A stretch of 64,000 bases of DNA from Arthrobacter sp. PvP023 (lineage in GTDB: Bacteria; Actinomycetota; Actinomycetes; Actinomycetales; Micrococcaceae), in contig NZ_JAFIBI010000001.1 of assembly GCF_017832975.1 (NCBI RefSeq), positions 2,170,001 to 2,234,000 of the forward strand. Reading direction: 5' to 3'. A program made the translations under genes and the position numbers. How positions within the stretch are numbered: position 1 is the stretch's first letter; each line of letters opens with the position of its first letter. The notes below the pieces were generated by a model, which saw only the letters and a program-made list of their open reading frames with translations, was not told the DNA's origin and made no database searches. Shown here one piece after another: positions 56,268 to 64,000 of this stretch.

Positions 56268-57316
56268 CCCCCGACCAGGCCGCAGCCGGCTCAGCAATGT
56301 CGGTCGCCGTCCTCGGAGCAGGTTCCTGGGGCACCACCTTTGCCAAGATCCTCGCCGATGCCGCCACCGCCTCCGGTGTCCGGCGGAGCATCCGGCTCTG
56401 GGGACGCCGCCGCGAGGTTGTTGAGCAGATCAACACCACGCACCGGAATTCGCAGTATCTCAAGGACATCGACCTCCCGCACACCATCACCGCCTCCACT
56501 GACGTGGCGGAGGTGCTCTCCGGGGCGGACCTTGTGGTTCTGGCGGTGCCGGCCCAGTCGCTGCGCCTGCAGCTTCGCGAGTGGCGGCACCTGATTTCGC
56601 CGGACGCCTATGTGGTCTCCCTGATGAAGGGCCTGGAGCTCAGCTCCGATGCCCGCATGAGCGAGGTCATCAGTGAGGAGCTTGGCATCAAGCCGGACCG
56701 GATTGCCGTGGTGTCCGGACCGAACCTGGCCATGGAAATCGCCCGCGAGGAACCCACCGCCTCAGTGGTGGCGTGCGCCGACGCCGAGGTGGCGTCTTGG
56801 ATCGCCCGCAGCTGCACCGCACCCTATTTCCGCCCGTACACCACCACGGACGTCGTCGGTGTCGAAATCGGCGGCATCGTGAAAAACGTCATTGCACTTG
56901 CCGTGGGTATCTGCGAAGGCAAGAGTATGGGCGACAACACCAAGGCGTCCGTGATTACCCGGGGCCTTGCGGAGACGTCCAGGCTTGCCCTTGCCCTTGG
57001 GGGAGAGGCACAGACCATGGCCGGCCTGGCGGGCCTCGGAGACCTGGTGGCCACCTGCTCCTCGCCGTTGTCCCGGAACCACACCGCGGGCCGCCTGCTG
57101 GGCAAGGGCCTGACGCTGGAGCAGGTGACCGCGGAAATGACCCAAACGGCCGAAGGGATCAAGTCCGGCCAGGCCGTGCATGATCTTGCCGGAAAGCTCG
57201 GCGTCGAGATGCCCATCACCGCCGCCGTGGTTGCCGTGCTGGCCGGAAAATTGTCCGTTGACGAACTGGGACCGCTGCTGCTGGCCCGGGACCTGAAATC
57301 CGAAGGCGATTACTGA
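56264..57316 (+). CDS. gpsA: Glycerol-3-phosphate dehydrogenase (NAD(P))
   Basis: Makes sn-glycerol-3-phosphate from dihydroxyacetone phosphate for phospholipid synthesis. 350 aa. The dinucleotide motif is AVLGAGSWGTTFAKILAD (about residues 15-32), the catalytic lysine region is GGIVKNVIALAVGICEG, and the substrate loop is AGLAGLGDLVATCSSPLSRN. GAGGGGAG lies before the ATG. The gene is coupled to the acyltransferase before it and ends 2 nt before ddl. Confidence 0.96.
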   Translation: MTPDQAAAGSAMSVAVLGAGSWGTTFAKILADAATASGVRRSIRLWGRRREVVEQINTTHRNSQYLKDIDLPHTITASTDVAEVLSGADLVVLAVPAQSLRLQLREWRHLISPDAYVVSLMKGLELSSDARMSEVISEELGIKPDRIAVVSGPNLAMEIAREEPTASVVACADAEVASWIARSCTAPYFRPYTTTDVVGVEIGGIVKNVIALAVGICEGKSMGDNTKASVITRGLAETSRLALALGGEAQTMAGLAGLGDLVATCSSPLSRNHTAGRLLGKGLTLEQVTAEMTQTAEGIKSGQAVHDLAGKLGVEMPITAAVVAVLAGKLSVDELGPLLLARDLKSEGDY

Positions 57317-57318
57317 CT

Positions 57319-58467
57319 GTGTCGGAAGAACAAGTGAACAAGCACACCGGACCCGGCCACGCCAAACCCCGCGTCGCCGTGTTGTTTGGTGGCCGCTCCA
57401 GCGAGCACGCCGTCAGCTGCGTGACAGCAGCCGGCGTGCTCGGGGCCATCGACTACGACAAGTACGATGTCATCCCTATCGGCATCGCAAAGACCGGACA
57501 GTGGGTCCTTGCTCCGGGGGACACCCGGCAATGGTCCCTCTCGGCCTCCTCGCTTCCCGAGGTGTCGCCCTCCGCCCGCACGGTCACACTCGCCGAAATC
57601 GGTGGCGAACACCAGCTGATCGTGGCGTCCCCGAACGAAGTTCCGCAGGAACTCGGTGCCGTGGACGTTGTGTTCCCGCTGCTTCACGGCCCGTTCGGTG
57701 AGGACGGCACTATCCAGGGACTGCTGGAACTCTCGGACACCCGCTACGTCGGTGCCGGTGTCCTCGCGTCCGCTGTCGGGATGGACAAGCATTACATGAA
57801 GGTGGTTTTTGAGGCCGCCGGCCTGCAGGTGGGCCCGTACATCGCCGTGACGGACCGGCAGTGGCTCACTGACCCGGAATCCGTCCGTAAACGCGTTGAC
57901 CGGCTGGGTTACCCCGTATTCGTCAAGCCCGCCCGGGCAGGCTCTTCAATGGGCATCTCCAAAGTGGACTCCCTGGAGGGCTTGGACGCGGCCATCGCGG
58001 CCGCCCGCGAGCATGACCTCAAACTGGTGATCGAGGCCGGCATCGTGGGCCGCGAAATCGAATGCGCCGTCCTTGAAGGGCGCGGTACGGAACCGCCGCG
58101 GACCTCCATGCCGGGAGAGATCGCCGTGGCCCCGGGGGAGCACGAGTTCTATGACTTCAATGCAAAATACGTGGAAGACGACGCCGCCTCGCTGAGCTGC
58201 CCGGCCGACCTCCCTGAGGAGGCGATCGCCAGGGTCCGTGAGCTTGCCGCCGCCGCGTTCGACGCCGTGGGGGCCGAGGGGCTTAGCAGGGTGGACTTCT
58301 TCTACACTCCCGACGGCGAGCTGATCATCAACGAGATCAACACCATGCCCGGCTTCACGCCGAAAAGCATGTACCCGCAGATGTGGGCTGCCTCCGGACT
58401 GGGCTACGCGGAACTCATCGACGAACTGATCCACCTTGCCCTGAACCGTAAGACCGGGCTGCGCTAA
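57319..58467 (+). CDS. ddl: D-alanine--D-alanine ligase
   Basis: ATP-grasp enzyme that joins two D-alanines for peptidoglycan. 382 aa. Features are VLFGGRSSEHAVSCVTA (about residues 17-33), HGPFGEDGTIQG (about 124-135), the ATP-grasp FVKPARAGSSMGISKV, and the closing metal-site EINTMPGFTPKSMYP. GTG start, 2 nt after gpsA. It ends the murA-to-ddl run. Confidence 0.97.
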   Translation: MSEEQVNKHTGPGHAKPRVAVLFGGRSSEHAVSCVTAAGVLGAIDYDKYDVIPIGIAKTGQWVLAPGDTRQWSLSASSLPEVSPSARTVTLAEIGGEHQLIVASPNEVPQELGAVDVVFPLLHGPFGEDGTIQGLLELSDTRYVGAGVLASAVGMDKHYMKVVFEAAGLQVGPYIAVTDRQWLTDPESVRKRVDRLGYPVFVKPARAGSSMGISKVDSLEGLDAAIAAAREHDLKLVIEAGIVGREIECAVLEGRGTEPPRTSMPGEIAVAPGEHEFYDFNAKYVEDDAASLSCPADLPEEAIARVRELAAAAFDAVGAEGLSRVDFFYTPDGELIINEINTMPGFTPKSMYPQMWAASGLGYAELIDELIHLALNRKTGLR

Positions 58468-58502
58468 GCGCTATTGCAGCCGGCTGCCGGGACCTCAGGC
58501 CG

Positions 58503-59006
58503 CTATCGTCCGGTGGGCAGGTTCTGCAGCTCTTCCTGGCCCACGCAGTTCCTGGTGGCCTTGATTTTCCCGGCGGCGGCGGACAGTTCGGCCAGCACGG
58601 TTGCGGAACTGATCTGATCCGGGTCCATGAGGATCTCTGTGGCCGGTTCGCGGCCGAAGGTGGTCAGCGTCCAGACGGGGTCGCCTTCCTTGATGACCCA
58701 GTCGATCCCGTTGACGCTGACGCAACGGTCTGTGGTGGGACCGGGAACGTTGACTCCGCAGCGCAGGATGACCTTGGACGGATCGCCCCAGGCGGCGGTT
58801 GCCTGGCTGTTGGTTTTCCGCAGGGCCGCGTCACCCATCGTGTCCGGAAGGGCCACCATCATGGGTGCACAGGCCGGGTTGGCCGCATCCTTGGCCGGCG
58901 CGACGTCCACCACCGGTGCGCATGCGCTGAGGGCCAGCACCACTGCGGCGGCCGTTGCCGGCAGGCGAAGCGAACGGGTGGAAACCGGGGTGCGGAGCTG
59001 GTGCAT
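58503..59006 (-). CDS. DUF3515 family lipoprotein
   Basis: A 167-aa actinobacterial lipoprotein with lipobox VLALSAC (Cys about 29). It matches DUF3515 through ACAPMMVALPDTM, then WGDPSKVILRCGV and the mature Cys pair. The family is confined largely to actinobacteria and nearly always sits between ddl and thiL, as here. Its function is unknown. It is convergent with ddl (35-nt gap) and divergent from thiL. Confidence 0.92.
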   Translation of the reverse strand: MHQLRTPVSTRSLRLPATAAAVVLALSACAPVVDVAPAKDAANPACAPMMVALPDTMGDAALRKTNSQATAAWGDPSKVILRCGVNVPGPTTDRCVSVNGIDWVIKEGDPVWTLTTFGREPATEILMDPDQISSATVLAELSAAAGKIKATRNCVGQEELQNLPTGR

Positions 59007-59141
59007 TGTTTAAGCCTATCCCGGTCCGGACGGCTGGCCGGACGCCGTCCGTCCGCTCTGTCCCCGCTTCCCGCCTTGCCCGGGAGGGGCGCGACAGGAC
59101 CTTGTGGACGGTGCCCGCGAACGGATGTCGGTCCCTGACTG

Positions 59142-59147
59142 TAGCGT
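59142..59147 (+). promoter_or_regulatory. Putative -10 (TAGCGT) of thiL, leaderless
   Basis: TAGCGT lies 6 nt before the thiL GTG, consistent with a leaderless mRNA. No purine-rich ribosome site is seen before that GTG. Confidence 0.5.
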
Positions 59148-59153
59148 AGTGGT

Positions 59154-60179
59154 GTGCCTGAATCTCACCTCACCGTTGACGGACTTTCCGAATCCGAGCT
59201 CCTCGCCAGGATCTTTCCGCGCCTGAATAAAGGGCCTTCCGAGGGGACTGCGCTGCTGCTGGGACCCGGGGATGACGCCGCAATTGTGGCAGCCCCGGAC
59301 GGCCGGACCGTGGTCAGCATTGACACGCAGGTCCAGGACCAGGATTTCCGGCTGGTGTGGCGCAACGGGTACCGGACCACCGGCTTCGACGTCGGCTGGA
59401 AGGCCGCGGCGCAGAACCTCAGCGACATCAACGCCATGGGTGCGCGGTCCGTGTCCATGGTGGTGAGCCTGACCCTGCCTCCGGAGACGCCGGTTTCCTG
59501 GGTTGAGGATTTCGCGGACGGGCTGTCCCACGCCATCAGCGGCCTTGGTGCCGCCGGATGTTCCGTGGCCGGCGGGGACCTGGGCCGGGGCCGCGAACTG
59601 GCCGTGACCGTGGCTATCCTGGGTACCCTGGACGGGCGTGAGCCGGTATTGCGCTCCGGGGCCCGTCCCGGGGACACCGTCGCGCTGGCCGGAACACTCG
59701 GGGTCGCGGCGGCGGGCCTTGCCCTGCTGGAGTCGGCGTTGGATGTTGAACGGTTGACGCCGGAACAGCGGACCATCATGGACAGGCAATGCCGGCCGCT
59801 GCCGCCGCTGGATGCGGGGCCGTCCGCACTCGCGGCAGGCGCCTCGGCCATGATGGATGTTTCCGACGGACTGGTCCGCGACGGCAACCGCCTGGCCGCC
59901 GCCAGCGGTGTGATGCTGGATCTTGATCCCGCCGCCCTGAAGCAGCTCGCAGAGCCTTTGGCCGCTGTCGCCGACGCGGTGGACGGTGACCCCATGGGCT
60001 GGGTGCTCGGCGGCGGGGAAGATCATGGACTTCTTGCCACATTCCCCGCGGACGTTCAGCTGCCTCCGGGTTTCGCTGCGATAGGCTCAGTAGAAGCCCT
60101 TGCACCAATGGAAAGCACTGGCGTGACGATAGCGGGCCGGCCCGCGGAAACTGTGGGATGGGATCACTTTGCAGACTAA
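59154..60179 (+). CDS. thiL: Thiamine-monophosphate kinase
   Basis: Phosphorylates thiamine monophosphate to the active diphosphate. The 341-aa length fits. It opens with SESELLARIFPRL, then LLGPGDDAAIVAA (about residues 36-48), FDVGWKAAAQNLSDINAMG, and the later MMDVSDGLVRDGNRLA. GTG start. It overlaps the DAK2 gene by 11 nt. Confidence 0.95.
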   Translation: MPESHLTVDGLSESELLARIFPRLNKGPSEGTALLLGPGDDAAIVAAPDGRTVVSIDTQVQDQDFRLVWRNGYRTTGFDVGWKAAAQNLSDINAMGARSVSMVVSLTLPPETPVSWVEDFADGLSHAISGLGAAGCSVAGGDLGRGRELAVTVAILGTLDGREPVLRSGARPGDTVALAGTLGVAAAGLALLESALDVERLTPEQRTIMDRQCRPLPPLDAGPSALAAGASAMMDVSDGLVRDGNRLAAASGVMLDLDPAALKQLAEPLAAVADAVDGDPMGWVLGGGEDHGLLATFPADVQLPPGFAAIGSVEALAPMESTGVTIAGRPAETVGWDHFAD

Positions 60180-61203
60180 GATTGCCGCCAACGCGCAAGC
60201 GATGAAGCGGTGGTTGGGCAAGGCCGAAACAGTCCTGGGGAACCACAGCGACCGCCTCAATGCCATCAATATTTTCCCTGTGGCGGACGGCGATACCGGC
60301 ACCAACCTCTATCTGACGGTCCGTGCAGCTGCACAGGCCCTCCATGGCCCCGCAACGTCACCGGACCCCGAATTTGCGCCGCAGTCCGGGGGGACCCCGG
60401 GCCAGCAGGACGTCGGGGCCGTACTGGCAAGGGCAGGCCAGGCTGCGATGGAGCAGGCGCGCGGCAATTCCGGCACATTGTTCGCTGTGTTCCTGTGCGC
60501 CGCTGCGGAGCCGTTGGCCGGTCATACCCGCCTGAGCTCGCCGCTGCTCGCAGCCGCGCTTAACCGCGCCCAGATCCGCGCCTGGTCGGCGTTGAGCGAT
60601 CCTGTTCCGGGGACCATGCTCTCGGTTATGGAGGCTGCTGCGCGCGCCGCCGCCGGAGTGGACGCCGAGCAGAACGGCGACGACAGCAACCATGTCCTGG
60701 GACTCGCCCTGGACGCAGCGGTGGAGGCGGCCCTCGAAGCCGTGGTCCGCACCGAAGACCAGTTGGCAGCCCTGCACGAGGCCCATGTCGTGGACGCCGG
60801 CGGAGTGGGGATGCTCCTGATCCTTGACTGCCTGCGTTCCGCGGTGCTCGGCGAAGAACTTCAAGGCGACATGCTGGACGGCCTGCACGGCTACAACGTC
60901 CAGGACCCCCACATCCATGCAGACATGCCCGACGACGACGGCGTGGAAGTCATGTGCACCATCAACCTTTCGCCCCTGGATGCGGCCACCCTGCGGCAAC
61001 GGCTGGACGAAATGGGTGATTCGGTGATCATGAGCCAGGTTGGCGGTGCAATCGACGCCGACGGAAAGTACCGCTGGCGCGTGCACGTCCACGTGCCCGC
61101 CCCGGAACCGGCCGTGGCGCTCATCGGTTCCCTCGGCGAACCCACGGACATTTCGGTCAGCCAGCTCGCCCTGCCGCGGGACCCCGACGGACATGAACAC
61201 TGA
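60169..61203 (+). CDS. DAK2 (DhaL-fold) domain protein
   Basis: 344 aa with a DhaL/DAK2 domain (about residues 5-210): FPVADGDTGTNLYLTVR (metal and ADP binding), QARGNSGTLFAVF and HVVDAGGVGMLLILD. A C-terminal part of unclear fold follows. It resembles the N-terminal half of FakA (fatty acid kinase), but at 344 aa lacks the FakA C-terminal domain; a partner is not seen. The TTG start lies inside the thiL end. Placement before recG is typical of actinobacteria. It overlaps recG by 11 nt. Confidence 0.85.
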   Translation: MQTKIAANAQAMKRWLGKAETVLGNHSDRLNAINIFPVADGDTGTNLYLTVRAAAQALHGPATSPDPEFAPQSGGTPGQQDVGAVLARAGQAAMEQARGNSGTLFAVFLCAAAEPLAGHTRLSSPLLAAALNRAQIRAWSALSDPVPGTMLSVMEAAARAAAGVDAEQNGDDSNHVLGLALDAAVEAALEAVVRTEDQLAALHEAHVVDAGGVGMLLILDCLRSAVLGEELQGDMLDGLHGYNVQDPHIHADMPDDDGVEVMCTINLSPLDAATLRQRLDEMGDSVIMSQVGGAIDADGKYRWRVHVHVPAPEPAVALIGSLGEPTDISVSQLALPRDPDGHEH

Positions 61204-63406
61204 GCTGGAACTGGGCCTGGAACGCCGCATCGGCAAACGGTCCGCAGCCGTCATTGAGAAACACCTGGGCATCACCACCGTCGGCGGCCTGCTCAACTAT
61301 TTTCCGCGCCGGTACCTCAGCCGGGGTGAGCTGACCCCCATCAGTGAGGTGCCACTGGACGAAGAGGTCACCCTGATTGCGCGCGTCGTGTCCAACAGCA
61401 CCAGGGCCATGCGGGCGCGCCGCGGCACGCTGACCGACGTCGTGATTACGGACGACGCAGGCACCCTGAAGGTGAGCTTCTTCAACGGTTACCGCGCCAA
61501 AGCGGAGCTGCTCCCGGGCCGGCGGGCACTGTTCTCGGGCAAAGTGACCCGGTACGCCGGCAGCCTGAGCCTCACGAACCCTGACTTCCAGCTGCTCGAT
61601 GAAGACCCTGACACTCCGGGCATGGATCCGGAGAAGCTCGCCGCCAGGCCCATCCCGATCTATCCGGCAACAGCCAAACTCACCAGCTGGTCCATCCAGA
61701 AAGTGATCTCAACCCTCCTGGACACGGTCGACCTGGACCTCCTGGACGACCCCCTGCCGGCGGAAGTCTCGTCACGGGAGAAGTTCCTGCCGTCTTCGGA
61801 GGCCTACCGGCTGATCCATATCCCGGAGGTGCCCGGCGACTGGCAGCGGGCCAGGGACCGCTTCAGGTACCAGGAGGCCCTGGTCCTGCAGACCGCCCTC
61901 GCGCGGCGCCGCGCCCAGCTGGCCGCCGAGGAGGCCACGGCCCGCCGGCCGGTTACCGGCGGAATCCTGACCGCGTTCGACCGCCAGCTGCCCTTTACGC
62001 TCACCGCCGGCCAGTCCGCCGTCGGGAAAACACTTGCGGAGGAGCTCTCGCAGGACAGCCCCATGAACCGGCTCCTCCAGGGCGAGGTGGGGTCAGGCAA
62101 GACCATCGTCGCCCTGCGCGCAATGCTCCAGGTGGTTGACGCGGGGGGCCAGGCCGCCCTGCTGGCGCCCACGGAAGTCCTGGCCGCGCAGCACTTCGAA
62201 TCCATCCGCAGGACCCTGGGTCCGCTGTCCCGGGACGGCCTGCTGGGCGGATCAGGTCCCGACGCAGTGCAGGTCACGCTGCTTACCGGATCGATGCCCA
62301 CTGCTGCCCGCAAACAGGCCATGCTGGATGCCGCGTCAGGGACTGCCGGGATCGTGATCGGGACGCATGCCCTGCTGAGCGACAATGTCTCGTTCTACGA
62401 CCTCGGCCTGATCGTGGTGGATGAACAGCACCGCTTCGGGGTGGAGCAGCGCGACGCCCTGCGTGCGAAGGCCAGCAAACCGCCCCACCTGCTCGTCATG
62501 ACTGCCACGCCCATTCCGAGGACCGTGGCCATGACCGTGTTCGGCGATCTCGAAACCTCCGTGCTGGACGAACTCCCCGCGGGCCGTGCCCCCATTTCCA
62601 CGCACGTCGTTGGCCTCGCCGAAAACCCCGGGTGGGCCGGACGTATCTGGTCCCGGTCCCGGGAGGAGATCGACGCCGGGCACCAGGTCTACGTGGTGTG
62701 CCCCAAGATCGGCGAAGACGACGACGGCGACTTCAGCCCCGGGGAAGCGGAGCCTTCCGCGGCGGACCTGGAAGGTGACGGCCCGGCCCGCGAGCTCGCA
62801 TCCGTCACCGCCGTCGTCGAACACCTGCAGGACGAACCCGCGCTGGCCGGTGTTCCGCTGGCACCGCTGCACGGCAGGCAGGATCCCGTGCTCAAATCCG
62901 CAATGATGGCATCCTTCACGGCGAATGAAACCAAGCTGCTGGTGTCCACCACCGTGATCGAGGTCGGAGTTGATGTCCACAACGCCACACTGATGGTGAT
63001 CCTGGATGCGGACAGGTTCGGCATCTCCCAGCTGCACCAGCTGCGCGGACGGGTGGGCCGCGGCGGGCTGCCCGGCACCTGCCTTCTGGTCACCACGCTT
63101 GAGCCCGGACATCCCAGCCGCCGCCGCCTGGACGCCGTGGCGGCCACGACGGACGGCTTCGAGCTGTCGCAGGAGGACCTGAAGCTGCGCCGCGAAGGCG
63201 ACATCCTCGGCGCATCGCAGTCCGGCGGACGCTCCACGCTCAAGCTGCTGCGCGTGCTGGAGCATGAGGGCGTCATTGCCAAGGCACGCCGGGACGCGCA
63301 ACACATCGTGGCCGCCGATCCCGGCCTGACAGACCATTCCGCACTCGCGGAGGCAATCGATGAGTATTTGAACCCGGAAAAGGAGGCCTTCCTTGAGCGT
63401 GGCTAG
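61193..63406 (+). CDS. recG: ATP-dependent DNA helicase RecG
   Basis: Reverses stalled replication forks and processes branched DNA. 737 aa. An N-terminal wedge domain (about residues 1-150) with an OB fold (KVSFFNGYRAKAELLPGR) precedes the helicase core: Walker A GEVGSGKTIVALRAML (about 298), the DEQH box VVDEQHRFGVEQR (about 402), TATPIPRTVAMTVFGD, and QLRGRVGRGG (motif VI). The ATG at 61193 is chosen by family alignment. rsmD follows by 39 nt. Confidence 0.97.
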   Translation: MNTELELGLERRIGKRSAAVIEKHLGITTVGGLLNYFPRRYLSRGELTPISEVPLDEEVTLIARVVSNSTRAMRARRGTLTDVVITDDAGTLKVSFFNGYRAKAELLPGRRALFSGKVTRYAGSLSLTNPDFQLLDEDPDTPGMDPEKLAARPIPIYPATAKLTSWSIQKVISTLLDTVDLDLLDDPLPAEVSSREKFLPSSEAYRLIHIPEVPGDWQRARDRFRYQEALVLQTALARRRAQLAAEEATARRPVTGGILTAFDRQLPFTLTAGQSAVGKTLAEELSQDSPMNRLLQGEVGSGKTIVALRAMLQVVDAGGQAALLAPTEVLAAQHFESIRRTLGPLSRDGLLGGSGPDAVQVTLLTGSMPTAARKQAMLDAASGTAGIVIGTHALLSDNVSFYDLGLIVVDEQHRFGVEQRDALRAKASKPPHLLVMTATPIPRTVAMTVFGDLETSVLDELPAGRAPISTHVVGLAENPGWAGRIWSRSREEIDAGHQVYVVCPKIGEDDDGDFSPGEAEPSAADLEGDGPARELASVTAVVEHLQDEPALAGVPLAPLHGRQDPVLKSAMMASFTANETKLLVSTTVIEVGVDVHNATLMVILDADRFGISQLHQLRGRVGRGGLPGTCLLVTTLEPGHPSRRRLDAVAATTDGFELSQEDLKLRREGDILGASQSGGRSTLKLLRVLEHEGVIAKARRDAQHIVAADPGLTDHSALAEAIDEYLNPEKEAFLERG

Positions 63407-63445
63407 GACATGGTGTGTGGCTGGACATGACGGGACGGATCCGGC

Positions 63446-64000
63446 GTGAGCCGCATCATCGCCGGGGCCTGCGGGGGAATGCCGCTGGCCAGCGTGCCCG
63501 GGTCCCTGACCCGCCCCACCACCGACCGCGTCAAGGAAGCACTCTTTTCGCGCCTGGAGGCCTTCAATGTGGTGGCGGGTGCCCGCGTCCTGGATCTTTA
63601 TGCGGGCTCCGGCGCGCTGGGCGTGGAAAGTGCCAGCCGCGGGGCTGAAACTGTGGACCTCGTGGAGTTCGACGGGAAGGCCAGTGAGGTCTGCCAGCGC
63701 AATGCGGACCTTGTCAACGGGGCCGTTGGTCACAAGACGGTGTCTGTCCACCGCTCCCGGGTGGAGTCCTTCCTGGAAAGGACCGTGCCGGGCACGCTGT
63801 GGGACCTCGTGTTCCTGGACCCGCCGTATCCGCTGGACGAGCCCGCCATGGGCGCGGTCCTGGAGGAGCTGTCGCCGTACCTGGCAGAGTCTGCCGTCGT
63901 GGTGGTGGAGCGTTCGTCCCGCAGCCCGGAGCCGTCATGGCCTGCGTCGCTGGAGCGGTTCGCCGAGAAGAAATACGGCGAGACCAAGCTCTGGTTTGCC
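63446..64000 (+). CDS. rsmD: 16S rRNA (guanine966-N2)-methyltransferase, 3' end outside window
   Basis: Methylates G966 of 16S rRNA with S-adenosylmethionine. 185 codons are visible and the C-terminus is cut by the edge. The SAM motif is VLDLYAGSGALGVESASRG (about residues 48-66) and the catalytic motif is FLDPPYPLDE (about 122-131). GTG start. The N-terminal MSRIIAGACGGMPL matches family openings. Confidence 0.93.
   Translation, partial: MSRIIAGACGGMPLASVPGSLTRPTTDRVKEALFSRLEAFNVVAGARVLDLYAGSGALGVESASRGAETVDLVEFDGKASEVCQRNADLVNGAVGHKTVSVHRSRVESFLERTVPGTLWDLVFLDPPYPLDEPAMGAVLEELSPYLAESAVVVVERSSRSPEPSWPASLERFAEKKYGETKLWFA

Overview
The window looks like chromosomal DNA from a high-GC actinobacterium, most probably Arthrobacter, Pseudarthrobacter or another Micrococcaceae. 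The grounds are high GC with GC-rich third codon positions, many GTG and a few TTG starts, an IclR regulator divergent from leuCD, an NrtR-led nadABC operon, and many genes whose -10 hexamer lies only 6-7 nt before the start codon (leaderless mRNAs). The genus is an inference from protein content, not a database result. No prophage, transposase, integrase or CRISPR array was seen.

Layout. 0-6.1 kb: NAD synthesis operon (nrtR-nadA-nadB-nadC-cysteine desulfurase) behind a 27-bp palindromic operator. 6.1-11.6 kb: mixed genes (GtrA membrane protein, FAH-family enzyme, DUF1684, a lipoprotein, a transglutaminase, and a MarR/luciferase-like monooxygenase pair). 11.8-19.3 kb, all minus strand: RND exporter, malate:quinone oxidoreductase, an orphan peptide-type binding protein and a FAS1 lipoprotein. 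19.5-25.4 kb: tRNA-Leu, thiol peroxidase, MarR, tRNA-Lys, a sugar-dehydrogenase-type lipoprotein, three poorly characterised proteins and a LysR regulator.

25.5-40.8 kb is the core of the window, a branched-chain amino acid supercluster: ilvD, an ilvB leader peptide with attenuator, ilvB-ilvN-ilvC, serA, an FtsX-type ABC transporter, metG, leuB and ilvE. leuC-leuD lie at 51.9-54.0 kb, divergent from an IclR regulator of the NdgR/LtbR type. TCTCA-N5-TGAGA palindromes precede both ilvD and leuC, which suggests one regulon.

40.8-51 kb: metallo-beta-lactamase-fold hydrolase, a second FAH-family enzyme, gltX, HAD phosphatase, a two-TM heptad-repeat protein, tRNA-Gln and tRNA-Glu, two adjacent dynamin-like GTPases, a DUF1697 protein and an 18-bp tandem repeat. 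54-64 kb: housekeeping genes for envelope, cofactor and DNA repair (murA, plsC-type acyltransferase, gpsA, ddl, a DUF3515 lipoprotein, thiL, a DAK2-domain protein, recG and rsmD, the last cut by the window edge).

Most genes are ordinary core metabolism. The points most worth following are regulatory: the ilvB attenuator with mutually exclusive RNA pairings, the shared palindromes, the leaderless-promoter pattern, a terminator-like hairpin directly after a promoter at 33.0 kb, and a 66-bp palindrome after ilvD. I saw no clear sign of a wholly new biological system.
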